The notes under the pieces were generated by a model. The model did no database searches and was not told the origin of the DNA. It saw only the letters and a list, made by a program, of their open reading frames with translations. This document shows positions 13,420-21,850 of a DNA stretch of 22,596 bases, one piece after another; positions within the stretch are counted from its first letter, which is position 1, and each line of letters opens with the position of its first letter. The stretch is from a virus. The stretch spans positions 1 through 22,596 of the IMG/VR virus record IMGVR_UViG_3300021378_000178. One strand, 5' to 3'. The position numbers were made by a program, and so were the translations under genes.

Positions 13420-14898
13420 ATGGCAAAATCAACAATTAACTTAGGTACAGCCGCAAACGACGGTACTGGTGATAATCTTAGAGCAGGTGCTACTAAGGTT
13501 AATGCTAACGTCGACGAGCTGTATAACGCTTTAGGCGACGGAACAAATATTAAAGACATCGTCAACTCAAACTTGGAACTTGATATTCCAAACGATGATA
13601 ACAAAATTAACAAAGTAGCATTTCATGCCGCAACATTAAACCAAATGAACGCAATTAGCACAAGCACATATCACGGTGCAATGCTACATGTTCATGAAGG
13701 TGGTTCAGTATATGTTGCACACGCAGGTGCATGGCACAAAATGCTTTTAGATGCAAGTGCAGGAGCCATTACAAATTACACAGATCCTTTAAAGTCAGTT
13801 GCATACGTAGGAAACTTAAACAGTTTATCAGATGTTGATACTGTATCACAAGCACCACAAGCTGGTAACGTTCTTAAATGGGACGGAGGCAAGTGGGCAC
13901 CTGGAGTTGACGTATCATCAGGCGGAGCGGCAGTTGATGCTGGAACACTTGACGGATTTGATAGTTCATACTTTACAAACTATAATAACTTAAACAACAA
14001 GCCAACCATTCCTAGCTCGTTGACTGATTTAAGTATTGTAGATGGATCAAGTGGACAAGTATTAGCGGCAAATGGCAACGGAACATTTGGATTTATTACA
14101 CCAGCGGCAAGTGGTTTACAGAACATTTATCAAACAGTTGATGCTGACACAGGAACAACAACTGCAAACTCAACAACAGATACATTAACACTTGCAGGTG
14201 GTACAAACATTACAACTAGTATTGTTGGAGACACTGTAACAATTAACTACAGTGGTGATGCATTAAGTGGTGAAGCTAACCAGAACGCATTCAGTAACGT
14301 ACAAGCAGATACTGGACTAGCAGAAGCTGATAGTAAAACTGATACACTAACTATTGCAGGTGGTACAAACATTACTACATCAGTAACAGGAGACACTGTT
14401 ACTATTAATGGTACAGTTCCAACATTTGCAAGTTTATCTGATACAGATTTAACAGGTATAACTACAGGAAGTGTACTAGTATACAACGGAACTAATTGGG
14501 TACGCAGTCCACAGACATTTGATCAAACTGCATATCCTGCAATGACAATGTTAGAAGTAACAGCAGATAGTAATAACGGATACAAGTTTAGCCAATATGG
14601 TAATACAGAAGATCCTACAATCTATGCATTAGCTGGAGCAACTATTGCATTTAAAATTAATAGTGGAGCAAACCATCCATTCCAAATTGAAACAAGTGGT
14701 GGATCAGCATATGATAACGGACTTGTTCATGTTGCATTAGATGGCACACAAACAACAGGATCATCTGCACAAGGCAAAACAAGTGGAACATTATATTGGC
14801 AAGTTCCTGCAAATATTAGTGGTAACTATGCTTATGTTTGTACGGTACACAGTTCAATGGCAGGTACTATTGTAGTTAAACAGTTAAGTGCAATATAA
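13420..14898 (+). CDS. Tail fibre / baseplate structural protein with C-terminal cupredoxin-like domain
   Basis: 492 residues; AAGGTG (13408-13413) before the ATG. The N-terminus INLGTAANDGTGDNLRAGA and KVNANVDELYNALGDGT is the recurrent N-terminal module of marine phage fibre and baseplate proteins. Residues 170-200 have DAGTLDGFDSSYF, and LSD.D...GNVLKW-type strands occur twice (~136-162 and ~339-364). Residues 241-276 and 296-330 are an internal duplicate (ADTG...TDTL...AGGTNITTS). Residues ~375-492 end in a domain with NHPFQI (H419) and YVCTVHSSMAG (C474, H477, M480), the ligand order of type-1 copper proteins. No signal peptide: it is a virion protein, not a secreted electron carrier. 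Whether copper is bound is not known. Confidence 0.7.
   Translation: MAKSTINLGTAANDGTGDNLRAGATKVNANVDELYNALGDGTNIKDIVNSNLELDIPNDDNKINKVAFHAATLNQMNAISTSTYHGAMLHVHEGGSVYVAHAGAWHKMLLDASAGAITNYTDPLKSVAYVGNLNSLSDVDTVSQAPQAGNVLKWDGGKWAPGVDVSSGGAAVDAGTLDGFDSSYFTNYNNLNNKPTIPSSLTDLSIVDGSSGQVLAANGNGTFGFITPAASGLQNIYQTVDADTGTTTANSTTDTLTLAGGTNITTSIVGDTVTINYSGDALSGEANQNAFSNVQADTGLAEADSKTDTLTIAGGTNITTSVTGDTVTINGTVPTFASLSDTDLTGITTGSVLVYNGTNWVRSPQTFDQTAYPAMTMLEVTADSNNGYKFSQYGNTEDPTIYALAGATIAFKINSGANHPFQIETSGGSAYDNGLVHVALDGTQTTGSSAQGKTSGTLYWQVPANISGNYAYVCTVHSSMAGTIVVKQLSAI
14140..14409 (+). repeat. Intragenic tandem duplicate in the fibre-like protein
   Basis: Two copies, 14140-14247 and 14305-14409, encode residues 241-276 and 296-330. 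They share ADTG, TDTLT.AGGTNITTS and GDTVTIN in order. The DNA is close to identical over the GGTGGTACAAACATTAC core but differs silently elsewhere. This is probably a structural bead of a fibre shaft. Confidence 0.75.
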
Positions 14899-14912
14899 GG
14901 AAATAGAAATAA

Positions 14913-15470
14913 ATGGCAACAGTAATTAACGATAAGTTTCAAGCACAACACGGTTTTGAGAGTCCTAATTTTTCAGTAGACGGAACTGGTAAATTAACTA
15001 CTCCTATAATTGATGTACAAAGTATTTTGCTTAATGGAACTCCTTTTGTTGCTTACGTTCCACCAGAAGACGATGGCGGCGATGATACCGGCACACAAGT
15101 ATCAAATAGTTTTGAAAGTCTTGCTGTAACAGGCGGAATTTTCAAAGTTAACTATTTAGGTAATACAGCATTGTCAGTAGTTAACGGCAGACTAACAATA
15201 AACAGTATTGGTGCTATCCCAGGTAGTATTGACAATGTAGAAATTGGATATAATACTCCATCACAGATTAGAGTACATACAATTGATATGGCGGCTAATC
15301 CAGATAGTACAGCATCGACTATAAATATGAATGGTGCATCAGTAAAAGGCGATGTAAATATCGCAAACAACGTGGTACTAACTAATCAGCCTACTGTAGG
15401 CACCCACGCAACAAGTAAAAGTTATGTAGACGCAACGGCAACTGCCCTTGCTGTAGCATTTGGAGCATAG
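14913..15470 (+). CDS. Putative tail/baseplate structural protein
   Basis: 185 residues; AAGGAAA (14897-14903) before the ATG. The N-terminus MATVINDKFQAQHGFESPNF, a Gly/Asp hinge (PPEDDGGDDTGTQ, ~50-63), beta-rich repeats, a DNVEIGYNTPSQIR segment and an end PTVGTHATSKSYVDATATA, the phrase that closes many phage fibre modules (A.SK.YVD). It lies between a fibre-like gene and the giant structural gene. A virion role is likely; I cannot assign a T4 counterpart. A perfect TATAAATA (15320-15327) lies inside it. Confidence 0.55.
   Translation: MATVINDKFQAQHGFESPNFSVDGTGKLTTPIIDVQSILLNGTPFVAYVPPEDDGGDDTGTQVSNSFESLAVTGGIFKVNYLGNTALSVVNGRLTINSIGAIPGSIDNVEIGYNTPSQIRVHTIDMAANPDSTASTINMNGASVKGDVNIANNVVLTNQPTVGTHATSKSYVDATATALAVAFGA
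15320..15327 (+). promoter_or_regulatory. Possible internal late promoter (TATAAATA)
   Basis: An exact match to the T4 late consensus, inside the 14913 gene and 146 bases before the next start at 15474. It could give extra transcript for the 1979-residue protein. In AT-rich coding DNA one chance match is quite possible. Confidence 0.25.
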
Positions 15471-15473
15471 AGA

Positions 15474-18400
15474 ATGGCTAAGAAAAAGATTTATAATTAC
15501 AAGTTTTACCCAGGAATTGGATTAAACGACAATACATATCCAAATGCATGGGCATTACTTACCCTAAACAAAGACTTTATACAAAAAGAAGTAGCGGCAT
15601 GGATTTTACAACAAGTAAACGATAACGCAACAGGGTTTGTAGGTTATACTTATAGCGAATCAAAATGCGAAAGAGATACAGGTTATAACATTGACGCATG
15701 GGCACACGACTTAAGATACACAGGTAACGAAGAAACAACAAGAATTTCAAAAACATATTGGGAACAAGATGTTGCACAAGTTGACGGCGACAGACAAGCA
15801 GAAATAAAAGCAAAAGAATTTACACGCGACTTAATTGTTAATCACGTATTCAATAACAGTCCACAGTCAACACCATACCAAGGAAATGTTGCACAAGTAA
15901 CAAATAGTACTAACGCTGAAAATGCGGCAGGTACAGTAATACAAACACTTTCGGGTATTGTTATTGACGTATTAACAACTGGTACAAGTGCATTACCAAC
16001 ATTTGTGCGTAAAGGCCTAGGACATGTTAGATTCCAAGGTAACTATGACGCTAGTGATTTATTAATTGTAACTAACACAACTAAAACAGAAGTTATCTAC
16101 AACTTTACAGATGCACTTAAAGGTGGTAAAGTAACAAGAGTAGATGATGTTACACCAAGAGATTCAAGCGGATATGTACCTAAGTATGACAGTACATCAT
16201 CAAATGAAAATGCAGATGCTGACTTTCCTAAGTACTTACAAACAACAGACGCTGTTACAATATTAGATTTAACACATAATACATCAGCACATTCAGAAAC
16301 AGACGAATTACAAATCTTTATTGATTCACCAGAGCAAATAACAAGACCATATGACTTTGGATCAGACGCTATTGAACGTATGCGTATTGCTCCTCCGTTA
16401 AGTATGCTTGACGCTGACTTTGAATACGGCTTACAGCCAACTAAATGGTCGGCTATTGGAATGATGCGTGGTTATCCAAGTGTATACGAATTGCCAGGTA
16501 CTGATACACAAGTACTAAGTGTTGTTACAGATGCTTCAGCAGGTACAGCAGGAATTGGTGCTTCAAAAATTACAGTTACAACAATTGGTGCACACGGCTT
16601 TGAAGCTGGTACTCCGATTACAATTAAAGCACTAGAAGATAGTGTAGGCGGCGCGGCAAGATCAGAAGGTTCTTTTATTATTGATGCTATTCCAACTACA
16701 ACAACATTTACATACTACGCTAAAGCAAAAGTTGGTACAACAAACGGTGAAGTACTTTCAACATCTTACACACAGTTACGTAAAGGTGCGTTCTATACTG
16801 GTGCAAGTGTTGGACAGCCATTGTTTACAGTTTTTAGTAATGGTACAAATGGTACTATGACGCTAAGTTTAGCGGCACAAGTTAGCGAAAACAGATTAGC
16901 ATTTACAGGCGATGTACCAGAAGTTGGTGCTCCAATTGCTAACGCGGCATTTCCAACAGGAACACAGGTTACAGCGATTGCAAGTACACCAGGTGGAACA
17001 GCGTTACCACTAAATTTAACACAAGATATTAATATTGGAAATACAGATATTGAAGTTTCAAGTACAACAGGTATTGTTGTAGGACTAGCGGCTGATAACG
17101 GTAGTGGAGATGCTATTTTTGTTAACAACATTGCAGGAACTACAATTAGTATGAGTGGTGCATTTACAAGTGCAATTACAAGAAACACAGAAACATATAC
17201 AGGTGTTACAGGAGCAATTACAGCACCAGCAGGTACAAACGCACAATTTACAATTTCAAGAACTGGCACAGCATATGCAGTAGACGCAATTAGCCAAGCA
17301 GGATCAGGATATAAAGCAGGCGACAGACTATTAGTCACAGGTGATAACTTAGGCGGAACTACACCTGCACATGATGCAACAATATTAGTTACAGCAGTTG
17401 GTGGAACAGGAAATGTTACAACAGCAACAGTAAGTGGAACTGCACTAAGTGGAACTATTACATACACAGGTCCAGCAAATACACTAACACAAAATGGTGG
17501 TACAGTTGGAACAACTAACTTTGATGTTAATTATGCTGGCGGCGGATTTACCACAGTAGATGCTAACTCTCCAAACGACACAACAGGATATGCAATTGGC
17601 GATAGATTAAGAATTACAGGTTCACAGTTATTGGGTGGAGTTGGTCAAGACGGTAACCAAAATGCTAGTGGTAATGACTTTGTTGCAAGAGTTACAAGTG
17701 TTGGCGCAGGTGGTAGTATTACTGCATTAGTACCAGATAACGGCGGTTGGAGTATTGGTACACCTCCAAGTCAAACAAGAAGTTATAGCTTTGGTGGATC
17801 GAACCTAGCATTTACAGGCGGATCAGGATCAGCATTTGAATTTGGCATTAACGTAAACGACACTACTTATAGTATTCAATATACAGGCGTACCAGGTACA
17901 GGATATACAACAGCAGATACTTTAGTTTGTGCAGGTACTTTATTAGGCGGAGCAAGTCCTGCCAACGATGTATACTTGAGAGTTGTTTCAACAGACGGCG
18001 TAGGCGGAATTACTGATGTAAGACTAGAAGGATCAGATGAGTCATCTGTTCCAGTAGCACTTAATGCTGGTGTGTTTGAAGGTAAAACTTTAACAGACTT
18101 AGTTGGTTCAGGCGCAACATTTGATATTTCAAATGACGGTACTAACTACACTGTAGCAGTTACAGCAAATGGTACAAACTATCACACTGGTCAAACTTAT
18201 GTAGTAGCAGGTAATTTAATTGGAGGATCAACTCCAGCTAATGATTGTACTATTACAATTGATAGTGTAAACGGTACAACAGGTGCTATTGCAACAGCAA
18301 GTGCTTCAGGTAGTGCTCCAGCATTACCAACAGTGTTTACAGGGCAAGCAGGAGTTAACCAAGCACACGCAGGCACAAGTGGAACATTTAATGTAACTAG

Positions 18401-21400
18401 AACATCAGGTACATATAGTGTTGCTATTAATGCAAGTGGTAGCGGATATGAAGTTGGTAACGTAATTACTATTCCAGGTAACACACTAGGAGGCGCAACT
18501 CCAGCACAAGATGCAACAGTTACAGTAACAGGAAAAGATGGAAGCGGCGGATTAAGCACAGCAACTATCACAGGTTCAGCAGTAGCAGGCGGTGGACTAA
18601 GTTTAGTTAACGGTGTTACACTAACAGATTTTACAACAACTACAATTGATGCCGCAACAAGTGTTAATTTTGAAGCGTTATCGACTATTGAAATTACATG
18701 GCCTTATGCACACGGAATTGTACCAGGTGATACATTTGTTGTTGATGTTAACTCAGATGATGGGGGATCAAACAATCACGCACTAGCGGCAGGATCGTTT
18801 ATTGCAATTAATGTTCCTACAAGTAAAAAGATTAGATACAATACAAGAGCTCCAGGTTCTGTTAGTGAATTTGACGGTACGTCAACAGAAGATAGAATCC
18901 AAGGTAACGTATACTTGCGTCCAGATTCATTCTTTATTCATAGACCATATGATGGTGGTGTGCAGTTAGGAACAGGCGGACCACAACACGGTGCTCAAGC
19001 AATTAGACAAAGTAAAAAATATATTAGATACCAGTCAGGTAAAGGTATTATGTACACAACTGGTGCTCTATTTGCTCCAAGTTACGACATAAGGACTATT
19101 ACAGCAGATGGTACAGGTATTGGAGCAATCCTTACTATTGTAACAGATGACAATGATCACGGCGCACAAGTTGGTGGTAAGATTAGACTTATTGGAGTTG
19201 AATCAGCAGGTTATAACGGTGAATATACTGTTACACAAATCATTGATGAAAGAACATTAAAATGTTTATCAACACGTAGACTAGCTACAACAAATGCTGT
19301 ACTAGGTTTTGCGGCACAGTTGACAGTCGTTGGTTGGCATGGAGCAACAGTACGCTCAGGTATCTTTGATGATCAAAACGGAATTTATTGGGAGTTTGAT
19401 GGCTCTAACATTAGTGTTGCACAACGTACAAGTACAAAGCAAATTGCAGGTACTGCACAAGTTACAGTTGACTCAAACTTAATTATAGGTAATAACACAA
19501 GATTTAGAGATCAGTTAAGAGCTGGTGATAGAATTGTTATTAAAGGAATGACACATGTTGTTGCAAACGTTGATTCACAAACACAAATAACAGTAACACC
19601 AGACTACAGAGGTGTTAACAATGTTGCATCATGTAAAGTAAACTTAATTACAGACAAGAAAGTTTTACAAGAAGAGTGGAACTTAGATAGAATGGACGGT
19701 ACTGGTAAGAGTGGATACAATATGGATGTTAGATACATGCAGATGATTGGTATTCAGTACAGTTGGTATGGTGCTGGTTTTATTGACTGGATGGCACGTG
19801 GTGCTGATGGTAACTTTGTATTCTGTCACAGAATGCGTAACTCAAACGTAAACACAGAAGCGTTTATGCGTTCAGGTAACTTGCCTGTGCGTTACGAAGT
19901 TACAAATGAAGGAGCATTTAGTTCACTTGCTACAGATATTACTGCGGATCAAACATTTATACCGGTTATAGAATCTAAATTCTTCCCAGACAGTGGTACA
20001 GTATATATTGATAACGAAATTATTAGTTACACAACTATTGATCATACACTAAAAAGATTAACAAACTGTACTAGAGGAACTACACTACAAAACTTCCAAG
20101 CTGGTGCTACTAGACAGTACAACGCAGGTCCGGCAAGTGGACACGCACAACGTACTGGTGTTATTTTAATTAGTAATAGTATTACACCACTTATATCACA
20201 CTGGGGTTCAGCGTTTATTACAGACGGTGGATTTGATGAAGATAGAGGTTACATTTTCTCATACACAGAAACAGGTCTAAGCATTAGTACAACAAGACAA
20301 ACAGCGTTTTTATTAAGACTAGCACCGAGTGTTAGTAATGCTATTGTTGGAGACTTAGGTGATAGAGAACTATTAAACAGAGCTCAGTTGCTTATGCAAG
20401 GTTTAGAGATTACATCAGATGGACAAAATCCAACAGATGATTCAAAGATTTACGGCGGTATTGTTGTTGAAGGTATTTTGAATCCACAGAACTATCCACT
20501 CAACCCAGGAGACATTGGTTGGACTGGATTGTCAGGACTAGCACAAGGTGGACAGCCAAGTTTTGCACAGGTTGCATCAGGTGGTTCTGTTAACTGGAAC
20601 AGTGGTGATACAGCGACATATAGTACAGCGGCAGTTATGGCTCAGGTTACAACAACGGCACAATTAATGCCATGGTGGTCATTTAGAACAAATAGAAGTT
20701 ACGCATATTTTGATGCAACCAGTTGGGAATCTTCTAACTTATCAGTTGGTGATCAGGTTAACGCAGATGGCGGAGGAAACGAATACTTCCCACAAGGTAC
20801 TACAATTCAACAGATTGTTGACCAAAGTATTTACGGAAGATATCTAGTTTACTTCTCAGGTAACTCAAATTCAAATTCAAGTAACGGCGCAACGCAGACA
20901 TTCCAAAAAGGTGGAGACTTATCTAATTCAAACTTTGCATTCTTCCTAAAAGGTGTTTGGGACGCGGCTGGTGCAAGATCAGGTACTGAAATTGGTGATG
21001 CAGGTGGAGCTCCAACTAACCAAAGTGATATTACTATGCCATCATCAAGTTATGTGTCGAATATCGAAGGACCATTACTATTTGGTAATCAAGGTAGTGG
21101 CGGTATTGAATACTATAGAGTTAGCTTTAATAACAGTTTCAATGGAACGCTTCAACCAGGCGACTTGTACAACTTTAAATTCCAACAACCTCCATACGCA
21201 CAGCCAGGAGAAACAGTGTTCTCATTCATTGCTCAACCTGGAGAAAGATCTACATTGGATTTAGGACAATTGAAAGAACTTACAAATACTACACTAGGTG
21301 GTAGAGGTACTTTCCCAAATGGTCCAGACGTGCTTGCACTGAACGTTTATAAAACGTCAGGAACAGAAGTAGATGCGAATATTATTATTAAATGGGGTGA

Positions 21401-21413
21401 AGCTCAGGCTTAA
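15474..21413 (+). CDS. Giant virion structural protein (baseplate/tail, VrlC-like size class)
   Basis: 1979 residues; GGAG at 15462-15465 sets the start. Residues ~1-150 hold a conserved-looking head (NYKFYPGIGLNDNTYPNAWALL, split; then KDFIQKEVAAWI). Residues ~285-345 contain YDFGSDAIERMRIAPP and YGLQPTKWSAIGMMRGYPS, phrases I associate with very large structural proteins of marine T4-like phages. Residues ~587-1040 are five repeats (separate entry). Residues ~1060-1620 resume a beta-rich core with PQHGAQAIRQSKKYIRYQSG, SGIFDDQNGIYWEFDG and WYGAGFIDWMARG. The C-terminal ~350 residues are Gly/Ser/Asn-rich with LNPQNYPLNP. It lacks a signal peptide or catalytic motif. It probably builds the baseplate periphery or whiskers; gp7/gp10 or VrlC naming is uncertain. 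Its stop overlaps the stop of the opposing cupin gene. Confidence 0.65.
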   Translation: MAKKKIYNYKFYPGIGLNDNTYPNAWALLTLNKDFIQKEVAAWILQQVNDNATGFVGYTYSESKCERDTGYNIDAWAHDLRYTGNEETTRISKTYWEQDVAQVDGDRQAEIKAKEFTRDLIVNHVFNNSPQSTPYQGNVAQVTNSTNAENAAGTVIQTLSGIVIDVLTTGTSALPTFVRKGLGHVRFQGNYDASDLLIVTNTTKTEVIYNFTDALKGGKVTRVDDVTPRDSSGYVPKYDSTSSNENADADFPKYLQTTDAVTILDLTHNTSAHSETDELQIFIDSPEQITRPYDFGSDAIERMRIAPPLSMLDADFEYGLQPTKWSAIGMMRGYPSVYELPGTDTQVLSVVTDASAGTAGIGASKITVTTIGAHGFEAGTPITIKALEDSVGGAARSEGSFIIDAIPTTTTFTYYAKAKVGTTNGEVLSTSYTQLRKGAFYTGASVGQPLFTVFSNGTNGTMTLSLAAQVSENRLAFTGDVPEVGAPIANAAFPTGTQVTAIASTPGGTALPLNLTQDINIGNTDIEVSSTTGIVVGLAADNGSGDAIFVNNIAGTTISMSGAFTSAITRNTETYTGVTGAITAPAGTNAQFTISRTGTAYAVDAISQAGSGYKAGDRLLVTGDNLGGTTPAHDATILVTAVGGTGNVTTATVSGTALSGTITYTGPANTLTQNGGTVGTTNFDVNYAGGGFTTVDANSPNDTTGYAIGDRLRITGSQLLGGVGQDGNQNASGNDFVARVTSVGAGGSITALVPDNGGWSIGTPPSQTRSYSFGGSNLAFTGGSGSAFEFGINVNDTTYSIQYTGVPGTGYTTADTLVCAGTLLGGASPANDVYLRVVSTDGVGGITDVRLEGSDESSVPVALNAGVFEGKTLTDLVGSGATFDISNDGTNYTVAVTANGTNYHTGQTYVVAGNLIGGSTPANDCTITIDSVNGTTGAIATASASGSAPALPTVFTGQAGVNQAHAGTSGTFNVTRTSGTYSVAINASGSGYEVGNVITIPGNTLGGATPAQDATVTVTGKDGSGGLSTATITGSAVAGGGLSLVNGVTLTDFTTTTIDAATSVNFEALSTIEITWPYAHGIVPGDTFVVDVNSDDGGSNNHALAAGSFIAINVPTSKKIRYNTRAPGSVSEFDGTSTEDRIQGNVYLRPDSFFIHRPYDGGVQLGTGGPQHGAQAIRQSKKYIRYQSGKGIMYTTGALFAPSYDIRTITADGTGIGAILTIVTDDNDHGAQVGGKIRLIGVESAGYNGEYTVTQIIDERTLKCLSTRRLATTNAVLGFAAQLTVVGWHGATVRSGIFDDQNGIYWEFDGSNISVAQRTSTKQIAGTAQVTVDSNLIIGNNTRFRDQLRAGDRIVIKGMTHVVANVDSQTQITVTPDYRGVNNVASCKVNLITDKKVLQEEWNLDRMDGTGKSGYNMDVRYMQMIGIQYSWYGAGFIDWMARGADGNFVFCHRMRNSNVNTEAFMRSGNLPVRYEVTNEGAFSSLATDITADQTFIPVIESKFFPDSGTVYIDNEIISYTTIDHTLKRLTNCTRGTTLQNFQAGATRQYNAGPASGHAQRTGVILISNSITPLISHWGSAFITDGGFDEDRGYIFSYTETGLSISTTRQTAFLLRLAPSVSNAIVGDLGDRELLNRAQLLMQGLEITSDGQNPTDDSKIYGGIVVEGILNPQNYPLNPGDIGWTGLSGLAQGGQPSFAQVASGGSVNWNSGDTATYSTAAVMAQVTTTAQLMPWWSFRTNRSYAYFDATSWESSNLSVGDQVNADGGGNEYFPQGTTIQQIVDQSIYGRYLVYFSGNSNSNSSNGATQTFQKGGDLSNSNFAFFLKGVWDAAGARSGTEIGDAGGAPTNQSDITMPSSSYVSNIEGPLLFGNQGSGGIEYYRVSFNNSFNGTLQPGDLYNFKFQQPPYAQPGETVFSFIAQPGERSTLDLGQLKELTNTTLGGRGTFPNGPDVLALNVYKTSGTEVDANIIIKWGEAQA
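17232..18600 (+). repeat. Five divergent ~90-residue repeats in the giant structural protein
   Basis: Residues ~587-1043. Each unit starts with G...F.I/V, then Y.V, a GY..GD-like turn, a strand ending LGG.TPA.D, and T...V...G..G.IT. Units begin near 17232, 17494, 17818, 18107 and 18376. Best examples are GSGYKAGDRLLVTGDNLGG and GSGYEVGNVITIPGNTLGG. Unit 2 is the most changed (LLGGVGQDGNQ). They look like beta beads that lengthen the protein. Confidence 0.75.
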
Positions 21414-21850
21414 TCTTTAGGGGTAGTAGTTACATCAACAGCATTATCTTCGGATGGTGCTGTTTCCATTTGTGGCTTAGGCTTCTGACTATCACCAGGT
21501 GCAATACGATAATTATCTTCAACGCTATCAGGTGTACTTACTTCAGTAATACTACTTCCAGGTTCCATACAAACTAATTGATGCGGCATTAGCGGAGGAT
21601 TACGCCATGTCATACCTTCTGTAAGTTCTTGTGATTTATACTCAGCAGTAGTTGTATCAATATAATTTAATAGAAAACGTCCGTTGTTAACAAACCATGT
21701 TTCATCTTTTTCTTTATGAAAGTGCATACTAAACTTAGAGCCAACTTTTGCAAATACCATAACTTTACCACAGTATAAATCATTAGTTGCCCAAATTATT
21801 TCGTAACCCCAGCCTTTGTCTACCTTACCTTCTAGTCTAGTTGGTTCCAT
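21410..21850 (-). CDS. Sugar cupin (mannose-6-phosphate isomerase type II-like) protein
   Basis: 146 residues. KVDKGWGYEIIWATNDLYCGK (split here by family use) opens it as in small cupins of sugar-nucleotide loci. GSKFSMHFHKEKDETWFVNNG (37-57; H43, H45, E50) is cupin motif 1 in the G(X)5HXH(X)3-4E(X)6G form. NPPLMPHQLVCM (H90) is motif 2, and SITEVSTPDSVEDNYRI is the family's closing strand. The last ~30 residues are a Pro/Thr/Asp-rich tail outside the fold. It overlaps hldD by 14 bases, so the two are co-translated. It probably acts on a phosphorylated sugar or sugar nucleotide; isomerase or epimerase activity cannot be told from the motifs. It converges on the giant structural gene, with overlapping stop codons. 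Confidence 0.75.
   Translation of the reverse strand: MEPTRLEGKVDKGWGYEIIWATNDLYCGKVMVFAKVGSKFSMHFHKEKDETWFVNNGRFLLNYIDTTTAEYKSQELTEGMTWRNPPLMPHQLVCMEPGSSITEVSTPDSVEDNYRIAPGDSQKPKPQMETAPSEDNAVDVTTTPKD

Noticed and set aside
13420-14898. The cupredoxin-like domain as a photosynthetic plastocyanin (an auxiliary metabolic gene)
   Set aside because: It is fused to a long fibre-like protein without a signal peptide and in a structural operon, and its His-Met spacing differs from plastocyanin.
16793-17467. A 224-codon open frame on the minus strand
   Set aside because: It mirrors the repetitive Thr/Gly-rich coding of the giant structural gene; its translation is Val/Pro/Ala-rich with no domain, and no ribosome binding site was seen. 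It is a shadow frame.
21400-21411. Hairpin AAGC-TCAG-GCTT at the convergent junction as terminator
   Set aside because: Only a 4-bp stem, inside coding sequence, with no T-run on either strand.
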